Part shown: piece after piece, positions 23,673 through 31,842 of the stretch | Position numbering within the stretch: position 1 is the first letter of the stretch | Layout: the number at the start of each line of letters is the position of its first letter | NCBI GenBank assembly: GCA_902578115.1 | Contig: CACHBR010000007.1 | Location: 1 to 49,572 of the forward strand | DNA: 49,572 bases | Direction: 5' to 3' | From: an uncultured Pelagibacteraceae bacterium | Lineage (GTDB): Bacteria; Pseudomonadota; Alphaproteobacteria; Pelagibacterales; Pelagibacteraceae | Position numbers and translations under genes: made by a program | The notes under the pieces: generated by a model | What the model was told of the DNA's origin: nothing | Databases searched by the model: none | What the model saw: the letters and a program-made list of their open reading frames with translations, nothing else

Positions 23673-24761
23673 CTATTTAACATAGCTTTTTTTATAAAAT
23701 GGTAACTTAGAAACCACAGCATCATGTTTTTTTCCTCTTACTTCTAACAAAATTTTATTATTAATCTCAGAAAATTTACTTTGAATATAGCCCATCGCAA
23801 CAGGTGCGTTAACGCTCGGACCAAATGTTCCGCTAGTTACAACACCAATCTCATCACCAGAAGATGAGAATATTTTAGTGCCCTCTCTTGCTATAATTCT
23901 TCCAGATGGTTTAATACCAACTCTTATTTTTGAAACACCATTTTTTAAATCGTTTTGTATATTTTCCCAACCTTTAAAACCACCCTCTTCTCTTCTTCTT
24001 TTTGAAATCGCCCATTTTAAATTTGCCTGAATAGGACTAATATCTTGGTTTAGTTCATGGCCATATAAACACAAACCTGCTTCCAATCTAAGTGTATCTC
24101 TCGCTCCAAGACCTATTGGTTTAGCTCCTTTGTTAGAAAGAAGTTTTGTAAAATTTTCTGCATTTGTGTTTGATAAAGAGATTTCAAAACCATCTTCGCC
24201 TGTATAACCTGATCTTGTGACATAAATTTTTTTTCCTTGAAATTTAAAGTAATCTCCATTCATAAACTTAAGTTGTTTTACACCTGGGATTATAGATTCT
24301 AAAATAGTTTCTGATTTTGGACCTTGTAAAGCTACAAGAGAAAGATCTTTTTTTAATTCATATTTACTATCTGAGTCTAAGCATTTTGCTATTTCTTTAG
24401 TGTCGTTATCCTTACAGGCTGCATTCAATATAATATTAAAACCTCCCTCAACTCTTGTGATAATTAGGTCGTCAATCACTCCACCTTTATCATTTATCAA
24501 AAAAGAATATTTAGATTGATTTATTTTAATTTCTTTAAAATCCAATGGAATGATTTTTTCTAAACTTTGCTCTAATGACTTGCTTCCTGAAATAAAAAGC
24601 TGCCCCATATGTGAGACATCGAAAAAACCTGCTGTCTGTCTTGTGCTAATATGTTCCTTAACAATGCCGTCTTTATATTGAATAGGCATTTCATATCCAG
24701 CAAAGGGAACAAACTTTGCTCCTAAGTTTTTATGAAAATTGTATAAAGCTGTTTTTTCCAT
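23673..24761 (-). CDS. gcvT: Glycine cleavage system T protein (aminomethyltransferase)
   Basis: A 362-residue folate enzyme that releases ammonia and forms 5,10-methylene-tetrahydrofolate from the H-protein-bound intermediate. It begins LYNFHKNLGAKFVPFAGYEMP; GFFDVSHMGQ and RSGYTGEDGFEI are diagnostic, and GARDTLRLEAGLCLYGHE is the substrate-site motif. The related DMSP demethylase DmdA is common in SAR11, but the place directly before gcvH and gcvP and behind a glycine riboswitch makes GcvT the clear call. The start codon lies four bases after the terminal stem of the second aptamer. Confidence 0.97.
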   Translation of the reverse strand: MEKTALYNFHKNLGAKFVPFAGYEMPIQYKDGIVKEHISTRQTAGFFDVSHMGQLFISGSKSLEQSLEKIIPLDFKEIKINQSKYSFLINDKGGVIDDLIITRVEGGFNIILNAACKDNDTKEIAKCLDSDSKYELKKDLSLVALQGPKSETILESIIPGVKQLKFMNGDYFKFQGKKIYVTRSGYTGEDGFEISLSNTNAENFTKLLSNKGAKPIGLGARDTLRLEAGLCLYGHELNQDISPIQANLKWAISKRRREEGGFKGWENIQNDLKNGVSKIRVGIKPSGRIIAREGTKIFSSSGDEIGVVTSGTFGPSVNAPVAMGYIQSKFSEINNKILLEVRGKKHDAVVSKLPFYKKSYVK

Positions 24762-24765
24762 ATTT

Positions 24766-24931
24766 GTAATAACCCTTCATTTTCCCCATCTGTCTAAGAA
24801 CCTGAGAGATTTGCTCCTTCGGTGAGGCCTAAGCCTGCTTTCCAGAGTTATTACAATAACGGTCCTTTTGCCTGAGAGTTTCCAGGGAGGTTGCTCCTTC
24901 GGCGCTATATTTAAATAGTCTCTCCCGTTAT
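24766..24931 (-). promoter_or_regulatory. Tandem glycine riboswitch (two aptamers) upstream of gcvT
   Basis: On the minus strand two consecutive glycine aptamers are visible. Aptamer 1 (24931-24856) is closed by ATAACGG / CCGTTAT and contains GGAGAGA, CGCCGAAGGAGCAA, and CTCTCAGGCAAAAGGACCG. Aptamer 2 (24854-24766) is closed by GTAATAACTC / GGGTTATTAC (ten pairs, one wobble) and contains TGGAAAGCAGG, CACCGAAGGAGCAA and TCTCTCAGGTTCTTAGACAGA. These are the conserved cores of the class. Glycine riboswitches before gcvT and malate synthase are reported in SAR11. No intrinsic terminator is seen after it; aptamer 2's closing stem ends four bases before the gcvT start and pairs the only Shine-Dalgarno-like GGG. 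Confidence 0.95.
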
Positions 24932-24936
24932 GATTT

Positions 24937-24942
24937 TTTATA
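24937..24942 (-). promoter_or_regulatory. Possible -10 element of the gcv operon
   Basis: TATAAA on the minus strand at 24942-24937 would place the transcript start near 24931, exactly at the first base of the riboswitch. No convincing -35 box is seen at the expected distance. Confidence 0.35.
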
Positions 24943-24960
24943 ACACAAAATTTGGATTAA

Positions 24961-25818
24961 TTATACTTTTTTATAATCTAAGCTTTTCATAACTACAGCG
25001 GAAAGAATAATCATTCCTCCAACTAGTACACTTATTGGTGGTATTTCATTATAAAATAGCCAAACCCATATTGGGGCAAATATAGATTCCATTAACATTA
25101 ATAAACCCACCATTACTGCAGGTGTTGTTCTGGAACCTATCGTTATAAAAATAAAACCAAAAGCTAATTGAGGTACACCAAGTAAAAATGCTAACCAAAT
25201 ATCTTTTGTGGATATAGCAAAATTTTCGAGTAAAAGTAAACCATACAGGCAGCTCAATATACCTGCGTAAAATATTGCAGGTATCATATCCACTTTTGGA
25301 TATTTTCTTATTATTAAAACTAACACTGAAAAGTTTATTGGAATAGTCAAAGCAGCTAAATTTCCTTTTAAAGATCCGGTCCCAAGTGAATCCCCAATCA
25401 TCAAAGTTACGCCAATCATTGCTAACATAATTGCAACATATCCCCGCGGTGAAATTTTTTCTTTTAAAAAAATGTAGGCCACTATCGGTAAAAAAACTGT
25501 TTGAGTGCTAATAATAAAAACTACATTAGCAACAGTTGTTTCCATCATAGAATACATGTAAGCAACAAAGTTAGTTGATAGAAACAATCCGCCTATAAGC
25601 CCAGGCACTCCTGCTTCTTTAATTTTTTTAAATGTTTTTTTTCCATAAGTTAACAAAATAAAAGCTATTAACACCCAAAGAAAAAATATTGATCTATAAA
25701 AAAGAATTTGCCAAATACTAGCGCTTTCAAAAGTTCTTAAAATGAGGCCACCCCAGCTTAGACAAAATCCACCTGTAAGAATAAGAAGTGGACCAGGTAT
25801 TTTATAAACAAAATTCAT
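24961..25818 (-). CDS. EamA/DMT-superfamily permease
   Basis: A 285-residue protein with ten predicted membrane helices in two EamA repeats. Sequence cues are GGFCLSWGGLILRTFE in the first helix, EKISPRGYVAIMLAMIGVTL at the end of the first repeat and a second-repeat ending in PPISVLVGGMIILSAV. DMT proteins are carriers or exporters of small metabolites. The gene begins on the base after the pxpC stop, which suggests co-transcription with the 5-oxoprolinase genes and possibly a related substrate; that is inference. Its end lies 29 bases from the glycine riboswitch start. Confidence 0.88.
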   Translation of the reverse strand: MNFVYKIPGPLLILTGGFCLSWGGLILRTFESASIWQILFYRSIFFLWVLIAFILLTYGKKTFKKIKEAGVPGLIGGLFLSTNFVAYMYSMMETTVANVVFIISTQTVFLPIVAYIFLKEKISPRGYVAIMLAMIGVTLMIGDSLGTGSLKGNLAALTIPINFSVLVLIIRKYPKVDMIPAIFYAGILSCLYGLLLLENFAISTKDIWLAFLLGVPQLAFGFIFITIGSRTTPAVMVGLLMLMESIFAPIWVWLFYNEIPPISVLVGGMIILSAVVMKSLDYKKV

Positions 25819-26742
25819 TTAGAATTTTCTTACATAGTCTTGAAAAGCATTTTCCGCAACTGCCAAATTGACCAATTTAAATTTAATAGTTGTACCTGGA
25901 GTTTTTTGAACTAATTTATCATAGTCAGCGGTTATCACATTGGCTATTTTTGGATATCCGCCAATCGTTGGGTGATCTGAAAGAAGAATTATAGGTTGGC
26001 CATCACCAGGTACTTGGATTGATCCTTTTGTGATCCCTTCAGATTTTATATTTTTATTAACAATGTTTTCAAGTTTAACACCTTCTAATCTCATTCCCAT
26101 TCGATCAGTTAGTTTTGTAACTTTATACTCTTTTGAAAAAAAATCATCTTGGCTTTTTTTTGAAAAGTAATGTACTTGTAGTCCCTGCATAACTCTGATG
26201 GTATTATCTTTATCAAAATCAAATTCAATTTTCTTTGATTTATTTGTTTGATGGGATTTTTTAAAAAAAATTTTATCATCAATCTTTAGTTTATTTCCAT
26301 TATTCGGACCAATTTTTGCTTTAACTAATGTGGATACACTTCCTTTGACCTCTTCAATTTTGAAGCCACCAAATATTGAAAAATAACCATAGACAGAATT
26401 AATTGTTGATAAAATATCAATCTTATCTCCATTAGAAATTTGAAAACTTTCATTGGACTTTCCTTTTATTATTTCACTATTTTTTTTGATTAAATTAAAA
26501 TTAACTTTTCCTGAAACAGCCACCAATGCATTTTCTCCATTCATCTCAAGTAAAGGTCCCTGATATGCAAATTCTAAAGCTCCTTCTGATATTTTATTAC
26601 CAACTAATTTATTTGAATTACAAAATGATAGTTGATCCATACTGCCACTAGCAACAATGCCAAGATGCTGTAATCCAAATCTACCTAAATCTTGAAAAGT
26701 TGAATTAATACCTGGTCTTAATACTTTAAAATAATTATTCAT
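25819..26742 (-). CDS. pxpC: 5-oxoprolinase subunit C (PxpC / KipA family)
   Basis: A 307-residue protein of the biotin-dependent carboxyltransferase-like family. It starts LRPGINSTFQDLGRFGLQHL with the GS-MDQLSF segment after it, and has TKLTDRMGMRLEG and GSIQVPGDGQPIILLSDHPT, all diagnostic. With PxpA and PxpB it makes the ATP-dependent prokaryotic 5-oxoprolinase, which opens 5-oxoproline (a spontaneous product of glutamine and glutamate) to glutamate. It overlaps pxpB by eight bases. Confidence 0.93.
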   Translation of the reverse strand: MNNYFKVLRPGINSTFQDLGRFGLQHLGIVASGSMDQLSFCNSNKLVGNKISEGALEFAYQGPLLEMNGENALVAVSGKVNFNLIKKNSEIIKGKSNESFQISNGDKIDILSTINSVYGYFSIFGGFKIEEVKGSVSTLVKAKIGPNNGNKLKIDDKIFFKKSHQTNKSKKIEFDFDKDNTIRVMQGLQVHYFSKKSQDDFFSKEYKVTKLTDRMGMRLEGVKLENIVNKNIKSEGITKGSIQVPGDGQPIILLSDHPTIGGYPKIANVITADYDKLVQKTPGTTIKFKLVNLAVAENAFQDYVRKF

Positions 26743-27424
26743 TTTTAAATAAAGTAAATTCTTTTTTTGATATAGACTTAAATTTTACGGTATCCCCAGG
26801 TGATAAAATACTTGTGTTTGTTTTATTTATATTAAAAAGCTCGAATGGGGTTCTTCCAATTATATTCCATCCACCTGGACTTTCGAACGTGTATATTGTG
26901 CAGAACTTTTCGACTATACCCACAGAACCTTTGTTAATTCTTATACGTGGTGTATCTAACCTATCGTGATAAAGATTTTTATTGAGATCACCAAGGAAGG
27001 GTTGTCCTGGTACAAAACCTATCATATAAACAAAAAAATTTGTTTCAAGATGTTTAGATACTATTTCTTTAAAATTCAATTTAGTTTTTTCTTCTAATCT
27101 TTTTATATCTAAAGCAAATTCTTCATCATAACATATTGGGATTTCAACAGTTTTTGTGTTTTCAGGTAAATTTATTTTTGAATAATCATTACTTTTAATA
27201 AATTCTATTATTTGGTTTGATTTAATTTGTCCTAACTCAAAATTAATTATTAATTTATTATATGATGGTGTGTAATTTAATATTCCTTTAATTTTTCTTC
27301 TATTTACTGAGTCTTGAATAAAATTAAAAAGTTTTATTACTTCTTTATTTGTATTTTTATTGACTTCATCACCGAAATCACAAGTGATGCCACAGTCTCC
27401 GATATTACTTATTTTTTTCAACAT
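26735..27424 (-). CDS. pxpB: 5-oxoprolinase subunit B (PxpB / KipI family)
   Basis: A 229-residue protein with the KipI-type motifs PICYDEEFALD, FFVYMIGFVPGQPFLGDL, TPRIRINKGSVGIVEKFCTI and ESPGGWNIIGRTPFELFN. It is the partner of PxpC in 5-oxoproline hydrolysis. The older KipI name refers to a kinase-inhibitor role in Bacillus sporulation that is not relevant here. It diverges from pxpA across a 37-base gap with a symmetric pair of -10 elements, so all three subunits of the enzyme are driven from one point. Confidence 0.93.
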   Translation of the reverse strand: MLKKISNIGDCGITCDFGDEVNKNTNKEVIKLFNFIQDSVNRRKIKGILNYTPSYNKLIINFELGQIKSNQIIEFIKSNDYSKINLPENTKTVEIPICYDEEFALDIKRLEEKTKLNFKEIVSKHLETNFFVYMIGFVPGQPFLGDLNKNLYHDRLDTPRIRINKGSVGIVEKFCTIYTFESPGGWNIIGRTPFELFNINKTNTSILSPGDTVKFKSISKKEFTLFKNE

Positions 27425-27430
27425 AAATTG

Positions 27431-27448
27431 ATATAATAGATATTATAT
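27431..27448. promoter_or_regulatory. Symmetric divergent -10 elements between pxpB and pxpA
   Basis: ATATAATA-GA-TATTATAT is a perfect dyad (8-base arms, 2-base centre) with a TATAAT on each strand. Each -10 would put its start just ahead of the gene it faces (pxpA ATG at 27462, pxpB ATG at 27424). The -35 boxes would fall in the opposite gene and are weak. The overlap implies competition or balanced firing. Confidence 0.45.
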
Positions 27449-27461
27449 AAAGGTTTAAAAT

Positions 27462-28235
27462 ATGGAAATTAATATTAATTGTGATCTTGGAGAAACTTCA
27501 AAGTTCTGTTCTACAAAAAACGACCCTTTATTATTGGGTATAGTTAATTCAGCTAATGTTGCTTGTGGGTACCATGCTGGAGACGTACCTACCATGAAAA
27601 AAACAGTAGAAATTTCAAAAAAAAATGGTGTTAGCATAGGCGCCCATCCATCATTTAATGACCCAGAAAATTTTGGTAGAAAAAGGTTAAATCTAACTTC
27701 TAAAGAAATAAATAAATTAATAATAGACCAAATTAATATTTTATCTGAAATTGCTGAGAAAAATTCAATGAAAGTTACACACGTTAAACCTCATGGTGCA
27801 TTAAATAACATGGCTTGTGAAGATTTTGAATTAGCAAGCGTAATTTCAAAATCTATTATTAATGCAAATAAAGATTTAATTTTTTTAGTTCCTACAGGAT
27901 CACAAATGGAGAAGGCAGGGAAAAAACTTAAAATGAAAGTTGCAGCAGAAATTTTTGCTGATAGAAATTATGAAGATGATGGTAATTTAGTTTCAAGGTC
28001 TAAGAAAAATGCACTTATAACAGATCCGGAAGAAGCAAAAAAACATGTTATTAAAATGGTTCAAAATCAAGCTTTAAATTGTTTTTCAGGTAAACAAATC
28101 CCATGCGAAATTGATTCTATTTGTGTTCATGGTGATGGAAAGAGTGCTGTAAAAACTGCTCAAGAGATTAAGTATGGATTAATAAAATCTAAAGTTTCAT
28201 TAAAGTCTTTGGATCAATTAAAGAAATTTATATAA
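27462..28235 (+). CDS. pxpA: 5-oxoprolinase subunit A (PxpA / LamB-YcsF family)
   Basis: A 257-residue protein with all family motifs: INCDLGETSKF at the start, VNSANVACGYHAGDVPTMKK, VSIGAHPSFNDPENFGRKR, THVKPHGALNN and ICVHGDGKSAVKTAQEI near the end. It is the third subunit of the ATP-dependent 5-oxoprolinase and carries a polysaccharide-deacetylase-like fold. AAAGG lies eight bases before the ATG. It ends two bases before the end of guaA on the other strand. Confidence 0.95.
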   Translation: MEININCDLGETSKFCSTKNDPLLLGIVNSANVACGYHAGDVPTMKKTVEISKKNGVSIGAHPSFNDPENFGRKRLNLTSKEINKLIIDQINILSEIAEKNSMKVTHVKPHGALNNMACEDFELASVISKSIINANKDLIFLVPTGSQMEKAGKKLKMKVAAEIFADRNYEDDGNLVSRSKKNALITDPEEAKKHVIKMVQNQALNCFSGKQIPCEIDSICVHGDGKSAVKTAQEIKYGLIKSKVSLKSLDQLKKFI

Positions 28236-28237
28236 TT

Positions 28238-29785
28238 TTATTCCAATTCAATAGTGCTTGGAGGTTTAGAGGTCACGTCGTAAAGAACTCTGTTTATTCC
28301 ATTTACAGAGTTGATAATTCTATTAGATACCTTCTGTATAAAAGTTTTGTCGAAATTATAAAAGTCTGCGGTCATTCCATCGAGTGAGGTAACTGCTCTT
28401 AACATACATGTATATTCATAGGTTCTGCTGTCTCCCATGACACCAACGGTTTTTAAAGGAAGAAGAGCTGCATAAGCCTGCCAGATCTTATGATAAAGAT
28501 TTGATTTTTTTAATTCATCAATAAATATGAAATCTGCTTCCTGTAACACTTTAATTTTATATTTTGAAATTTTTCCTGGTATTCTTATAGCAAGACCGGG
28601 TCCTGGAAAAGGATGTCTTTGAAGTATGGCTTTTGGAACTGATAATTCTTTTCCTAATTTTCTTACTTCATCTTTAAATAGTGTTTGCAAAGGTTCTACT
28701 AATGAAAATTTCAAATTTTTTGGTAATCCTCCTACATTGTGGTGTGACTTAATTTTTGAGGTAGGACTTCCAGTGACGGACCTGCTTTCTATCAAATCTG
28801 GATATAAAGTACCTTGGGCTAAAAACTTAATTTTTTTTGCCTTTCTTTCAAAAAGCTTTATAAAAAGTTTACCAATAATTTTTCTTTTCAATTCAGGATC
28901 AGTAACATTTTTTAATTTATTTAAAAAAAGTTTAGAAGCATCAACATAAATTAAATTAGATTTTAATTTTTTTTTAAAAGTTTTTACAACTTCTTTTTCC
29001 TCGTTTTTTCTTAGAAGACCAGTGTTTATAAAAACACATTTTAATTTTTTACCGATTGCTTTGTTTAATAAGAATGCAACCACACTACTATCAACGCCTC
29101 CAGATAAAGCGCATATAACTTTTTCATTTTTCACTTTGTTTTTGATATCATTAATTATTAAATCTTTTTGTTTTCTAAGACTCCACATTTTTTTTGTGCG
29201 GCATATATTCAATACAAAATTCTTTAAAATTATTTTTCCATTTTCGGTATGAGTAACTTCAGGATGAAACTGTACTCCGTAAAGCTTTTTTTTTTCATTT
29301 GATATAATTGCAAATTTTGAGTTCTGCGTTGAAGCTATTTTTTTAAATCCACTTGGTATTTTAGCTACAATATCTTGGTGGCTCATCCAGACAGAATTAT
29401 TTTTATTTTTGAAAAAATTTTGAGTTAAAGGACATTTTTTGTCACTTTTAATTTGTGCAAATCCAAATTCTCTTGTTTTTGATATTTTTACCCTGCCTCC
29501 AAATTTCTTTGCTAATATTTGATGTCCGTAGCAAATTCCAAGAATAGGTTTTTTTAAATTTAAAATGTTATCAGGAAGATTTAAAGAATTTGATTTAGTT
29601 ATAGTTAAAGGCCCACCGGATAGAATTATGCCTTTAATAAATTGATTTTGTTTGATTTTTTTTGATTTATTAAAATTTATTATTTCAGAGTAAACACCAA
29701 TCTCTCTGACTTTTCTTGCAATTAACTGTGTAACTTGTGAGCCATAATCTACAATAATTATTTTTTCTAAGTTGTCTTGATTCAT
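28238..29785 (-). CDS. guaA: GMP synthase (glutamine-hydrolysing)
   Basis: A 515-residue enzyme that converts XMP to GMP. The class I glutaminase domain covers about residues 8-195: nucleophile Cys in [17 protein letters not shown] and the His-Glu pair in VQFHPEVTH. The ATP-pyrophosphatase domain starts with the PP-loop [15 protein letters not shown] (about 228-242), and the dimerisation domain has [15 protein letters not shown]. Length is normal. It starts two bases after guaB on the same strand, the classical guaBA arrangement. Confidence 0.97.
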   Translation of the reverse strand: MNQDNLEKIIIVDYGSQVTQLIARKVREIGVYSEIINFNKSKKIKQNQFIKGIILSGGPLTITKSNSLNLPDNILNLKKPILGICYGHQILAKKFGGRVKISKTREFGFAQIKSDKKCPLTQNFFKNKNNSVWMSHQDIVAKIPSGFKKIASTQNSKFAIISNEKKKLYGVQFHPEVTHTENGKIILKNFVLNICRTKKMWSLRKQKDLIINDIKNKVKNEKVICALSGGVDSSVVAFLLNKAIGKKLKCVFINTGLLRKNEEKEVVKTFKKKLKSNLIYVDASKLFLNKLKNVTDPELKRKIIGKLFIKLFERKAKKIKFLAQGTLYPDLIESRSVTGSPTSKIKSHHNVGGLPKNLKFSLVEPLQTLFKDEVRKLGKELSVPKAILQRHPFPGPGLAIRIPGKISKYKIKVLQEADFIFIDELKKSNLYHKIWQAYAALLPLKTVGVMGDSRTYEYTCMLRAVTSLDGMTADFYNFDKTFIQKVSNRIINSVNGINRVLYDVTSKPPSTIELE

Positions 29786-29787
29786 TT

Positions 29788-30849
29788 TTATTTTATGACT
29801 TGATCCACATTGTGAACCATGCTTTCATAAAAACCAGCTTTACTAATTTTCACGAACTCGCCTCTTTTTTGTAAGTCATTGATCGTCTTAGCTCCTAAAT
29901 ATCCCATTGAAGATCTCAATCCACCAGTTAAATTATAAATAATTTTATTTACTGGGCCTTTAAATTTTACTATTCCCTCTACACCTTCTGGGACAAATTT
30001 CGAAATATCTTTGAATTTTTTTTGATAATACCTGTCTGCTGAGCCAACCGACATAGCGCCAGCAGATCCCATGCCTCTAAAAGTTTTATATAATTTACCT
30101 TTACGTTTTAAAATTTTTCCTGGACTTTCTGTTGTTCCTGAAAAGAGTGATCCAATCATTACAGCGTCAGCTCCAGCAGCTATAGCTTTTGCTAAATCAC
30201 CTGAAAATTTAATTCCTCCATCTGAAATAATTTTAGTTTTACTTTTTCCTAAAGCTTTTTTTACATCTAATATTGCACTCAACTGTGGTACACCGACTCC
30301 AGCAACCAGTCTTGTAGTACAAATTGATCCTGGTCCAATTCCAACTTTTACTATATCAACCCCGCAACTCGCCAAAAATTTAGCAGCCTTCCCAGTAGCA
30401 ATGTTACCTGCGCAAAGTGGTATTTTTTTTGCAATTTTTTTAACCTTATAAATCATTTTTGAAACTTTTTGTGTATGCCCATGAGCAGTGTCTATTACAA
30501 TCATATCAACGTTTGCTTCTATAAGTTTTTTTACTCTATCTAAGTCATTATTATTTACGCCTATAGCAGCACCTACTACAAAGTTTGCCTTTTTAACTTT
30601 CTTAATTTCACTAACTTGCGCATCTACTGATAAGTTTCTATGAATAACTCCAATTCCTCCCATCTTAGCAATAGCTATTGCCATTTTAGACTCGGTTACA
30701 GTATCCATTGCAGATGAAATTAGTGGAATCTGTAAATTCAATCTTTTATGCAAAGTGATTTTTGTGATTGTTTCGTTGGGTACGACCGAAGACTCTTGAG
30801 GAACAAGGCTTACGTCGTCAAATGTGAGCGAATCTTTTATACTTCCCAT
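29788..30849 (-). CDS. guaB: IMP dehydrogenase lacking the CBS (Bateman) domain
   Basis: A 353-residue enzyme that oxidises IMP to XMP with NAD, first committed step to GMP. The TIM-barrel motifs are intact: [26 protein letters not shown], the loop [20 protein letters not shown] with the catalytic Cys177, [23 protein letters not shown] and the flap [12 protein letters not shown] followed by LVPEGVEG-like FVPEGVEG. The usual roughly 120-residue pair of CBS domains, expected after [19 protein letters not shown] (about residue 88), is missing without disturbing the frame. It should be catalytically competent but lack CBS-mediated purine-nucleotide control. Confidence 0.96.
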   Translation of the reverse strand: MGSIKDSLTFDDVSLVPQESSVVPNETITKITLHKRLNLQIPLISSAMDTVTESKMAIAIAKMGGIGVIHRNLSVDAQVSEIKKVKKANFVVGAAIGVNNNDLDRVKKLIEANVDMIVIDTAHGHTQKVSKMIYKVKKIAKKIPLCAGNIATGKAAKFLASCGVDIVKVGIGPGSICTTRLVAGVGVPQLSAILDVKKALGKSKTKIISDGGIKFSGDLAKAIAAGADAVMIGSLFSGTTESPGKILKRKGKLYKTFRGMGSAGAMSVGSADRYYQKKFKDISKFVPEGVEGIVKFKGPVNKIIYNLTGGLRSSMGYLGAKTINDLQKRGEFVKISKAGFYESMVHNVDQVIK

Positions 30850-30915
30850 ATTTAACTATATATAAAATATTCACGAATCCAATCAGATTATTGCTGCGAC
30901 TTAAATAACATTGGA

Positions 30916-30921
30916 TATAAT
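30916..30921 (+). promoter_or_regulatory. Candidate -10 element for the TPR-protein gene
   Basis: TATAAT in the 108-base gap between guaB and the TPR gene, 37 bases before the ATG. The best -35-like box (TTGCTG at 30891-30896) is 19 bases away, longer than optimal. Confidence 0.35.
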
Positions 30922-30957
30922 TAAGAAATTAAATAAAATTTAATATTACTTATAAAC

Positions 30958-31452
30958 ATGTTTAAAAAAATATTTATAATTTTAATCGCAACATTTATAT
31001 TCGCTCAGTATTTAGGTGTTTCTCATGGGGCAAGCAGCGATAGCAGCAGTGATAGTGGTTCAGATAATTATATGGATCAGTACAAATCTGCCAAACAGTT
31101 TATTTCTAGAGCTGAAAAACTTGAGAAAAAAGATAAAATTGATAGAGCAACTAAGTTATACGTTAAAGCTTTAGACAAATTACAGGAAGCTCACAAACAG
31201 GATAGAAACAATCCAGATATTTTAAATTACTTAGGTTTTACATTAAGAAAAACCGGAAAATTTGAAGAAGCTGAGAAATACTACTTGGCTGGTCTCAAAA
31301 TAAAACCAAATCATAATGGTATCAACGAATACTTGGGCGAATTATACGTTCAAACAGGGAGAATTGAGCTCGCTAAAGAAAGATTAGCAGTATTAAAAAA
31401 TTGTAACTGTGAAGAATACGCTGAACTTAAAGAAGTAATAGAAAAAAATTAA
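30958..31452 (+). CDS. Exported TPR-repeat protein
   Basis: A 164-residue protein with a signal peptide (MFKKIFIILIATFIFA, likely cut after SHGA), a serine/aspartate-rich linker (SSDSSSDSGSDN) and about three tetratricopeptide repeats, the clearest being NPDILNYLGFTLRKTGKFEE and AEKYYLAGLKIKPNH. It is a probable periplasmic protein-protein adaptor. A CNCEEY near the end adds two close cysteines. The next gene, a DoxX protein, starts on the base after its stop codon. No partner can be named. Confidence 0.85.
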   Translation: MFKKIFIILIATFIFAQYLGVSHGASSDSSSDSGSDNYMDQYKSAKQFISRAEKLEKKDKIDRATKLYVKALDKLQEAHKQDRNNPDILNYLGFTLRKTGKFEEAEKYYLAGLKIKPNHNGINEYLGELYVQTGRIELAKERLAVLKNCNCEEYAELKEVIEKN

Positions 31453-31836
31453 ATGCATGTAGTTGAAGTCTTTGGAAGAATATTTATATCTTCATTGTTC
31501 ATTATTGAAGCTGTAAGAAAATTTTTTTCTCCTGATGAAGGCATGATGTATATGTCTCAATACGGTGTTCCCGAAGTTCTTTTTTATCCATCGTTAGTCT
31601 TTGAATTTATAGTTCCATTAGTTTTAATAGCAGGTTTTAAAACTAGAATTGTGGCTTCCATTTTATTTTTATTTGTTTTAACAGTTACACTTATTTTTCA
31701 CACCGATTTCAGTAATAGTATGCAGTTAATATCTTTTTTGAAAAATACCGCTATTATGGGAGGACTATTAATAATCATTTCAAACAAACCACAAATGTGT
31801 AGTATTGATTATTATTTAGAATCAAAAAAAAGGTAA
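31453..31836 (+). CDS. DoxX-family membrane protein
   Basis: A 127-residue protein with four membrane helices. The N-terminal GRIFISSLFIIEAVRKF, the SQYGVPEVLFYPSLVFEFIV second helix (ends quoted) and LVLIAGFKTRIVA loop fit DoxX/SURF4-like proteins. Some members are linked to thiosulfate oxidation or respiratory protein complexes, but most are of unknown function. It abuts the TPR gene with no gap and is followed after six bases by a conserved unknown gene. Confidence 0.8.
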   Translation: MHVVEVFGRIFISSLFIIEAVRKFFSPDEGMMYMSQYGVPEVLFYPSLVFEFIVPLVLIAGFKTRIVASILFLFVLTVTLIFHTDFSNSMQLISFLKNTAIMGGLLIIISNKPQMCSIDYYLESKKR

Positions 31837-31842
31837 TTAATT

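Noticed and set aside
23673-24761. DMSP demethylase (DmdA), a GcvT paralogue common in SAR11
   Set aside because: The gene directly precedes gcvH-gcvP and sits behind a glycine riboswitch, and it keeps canonical GcvT motifs.
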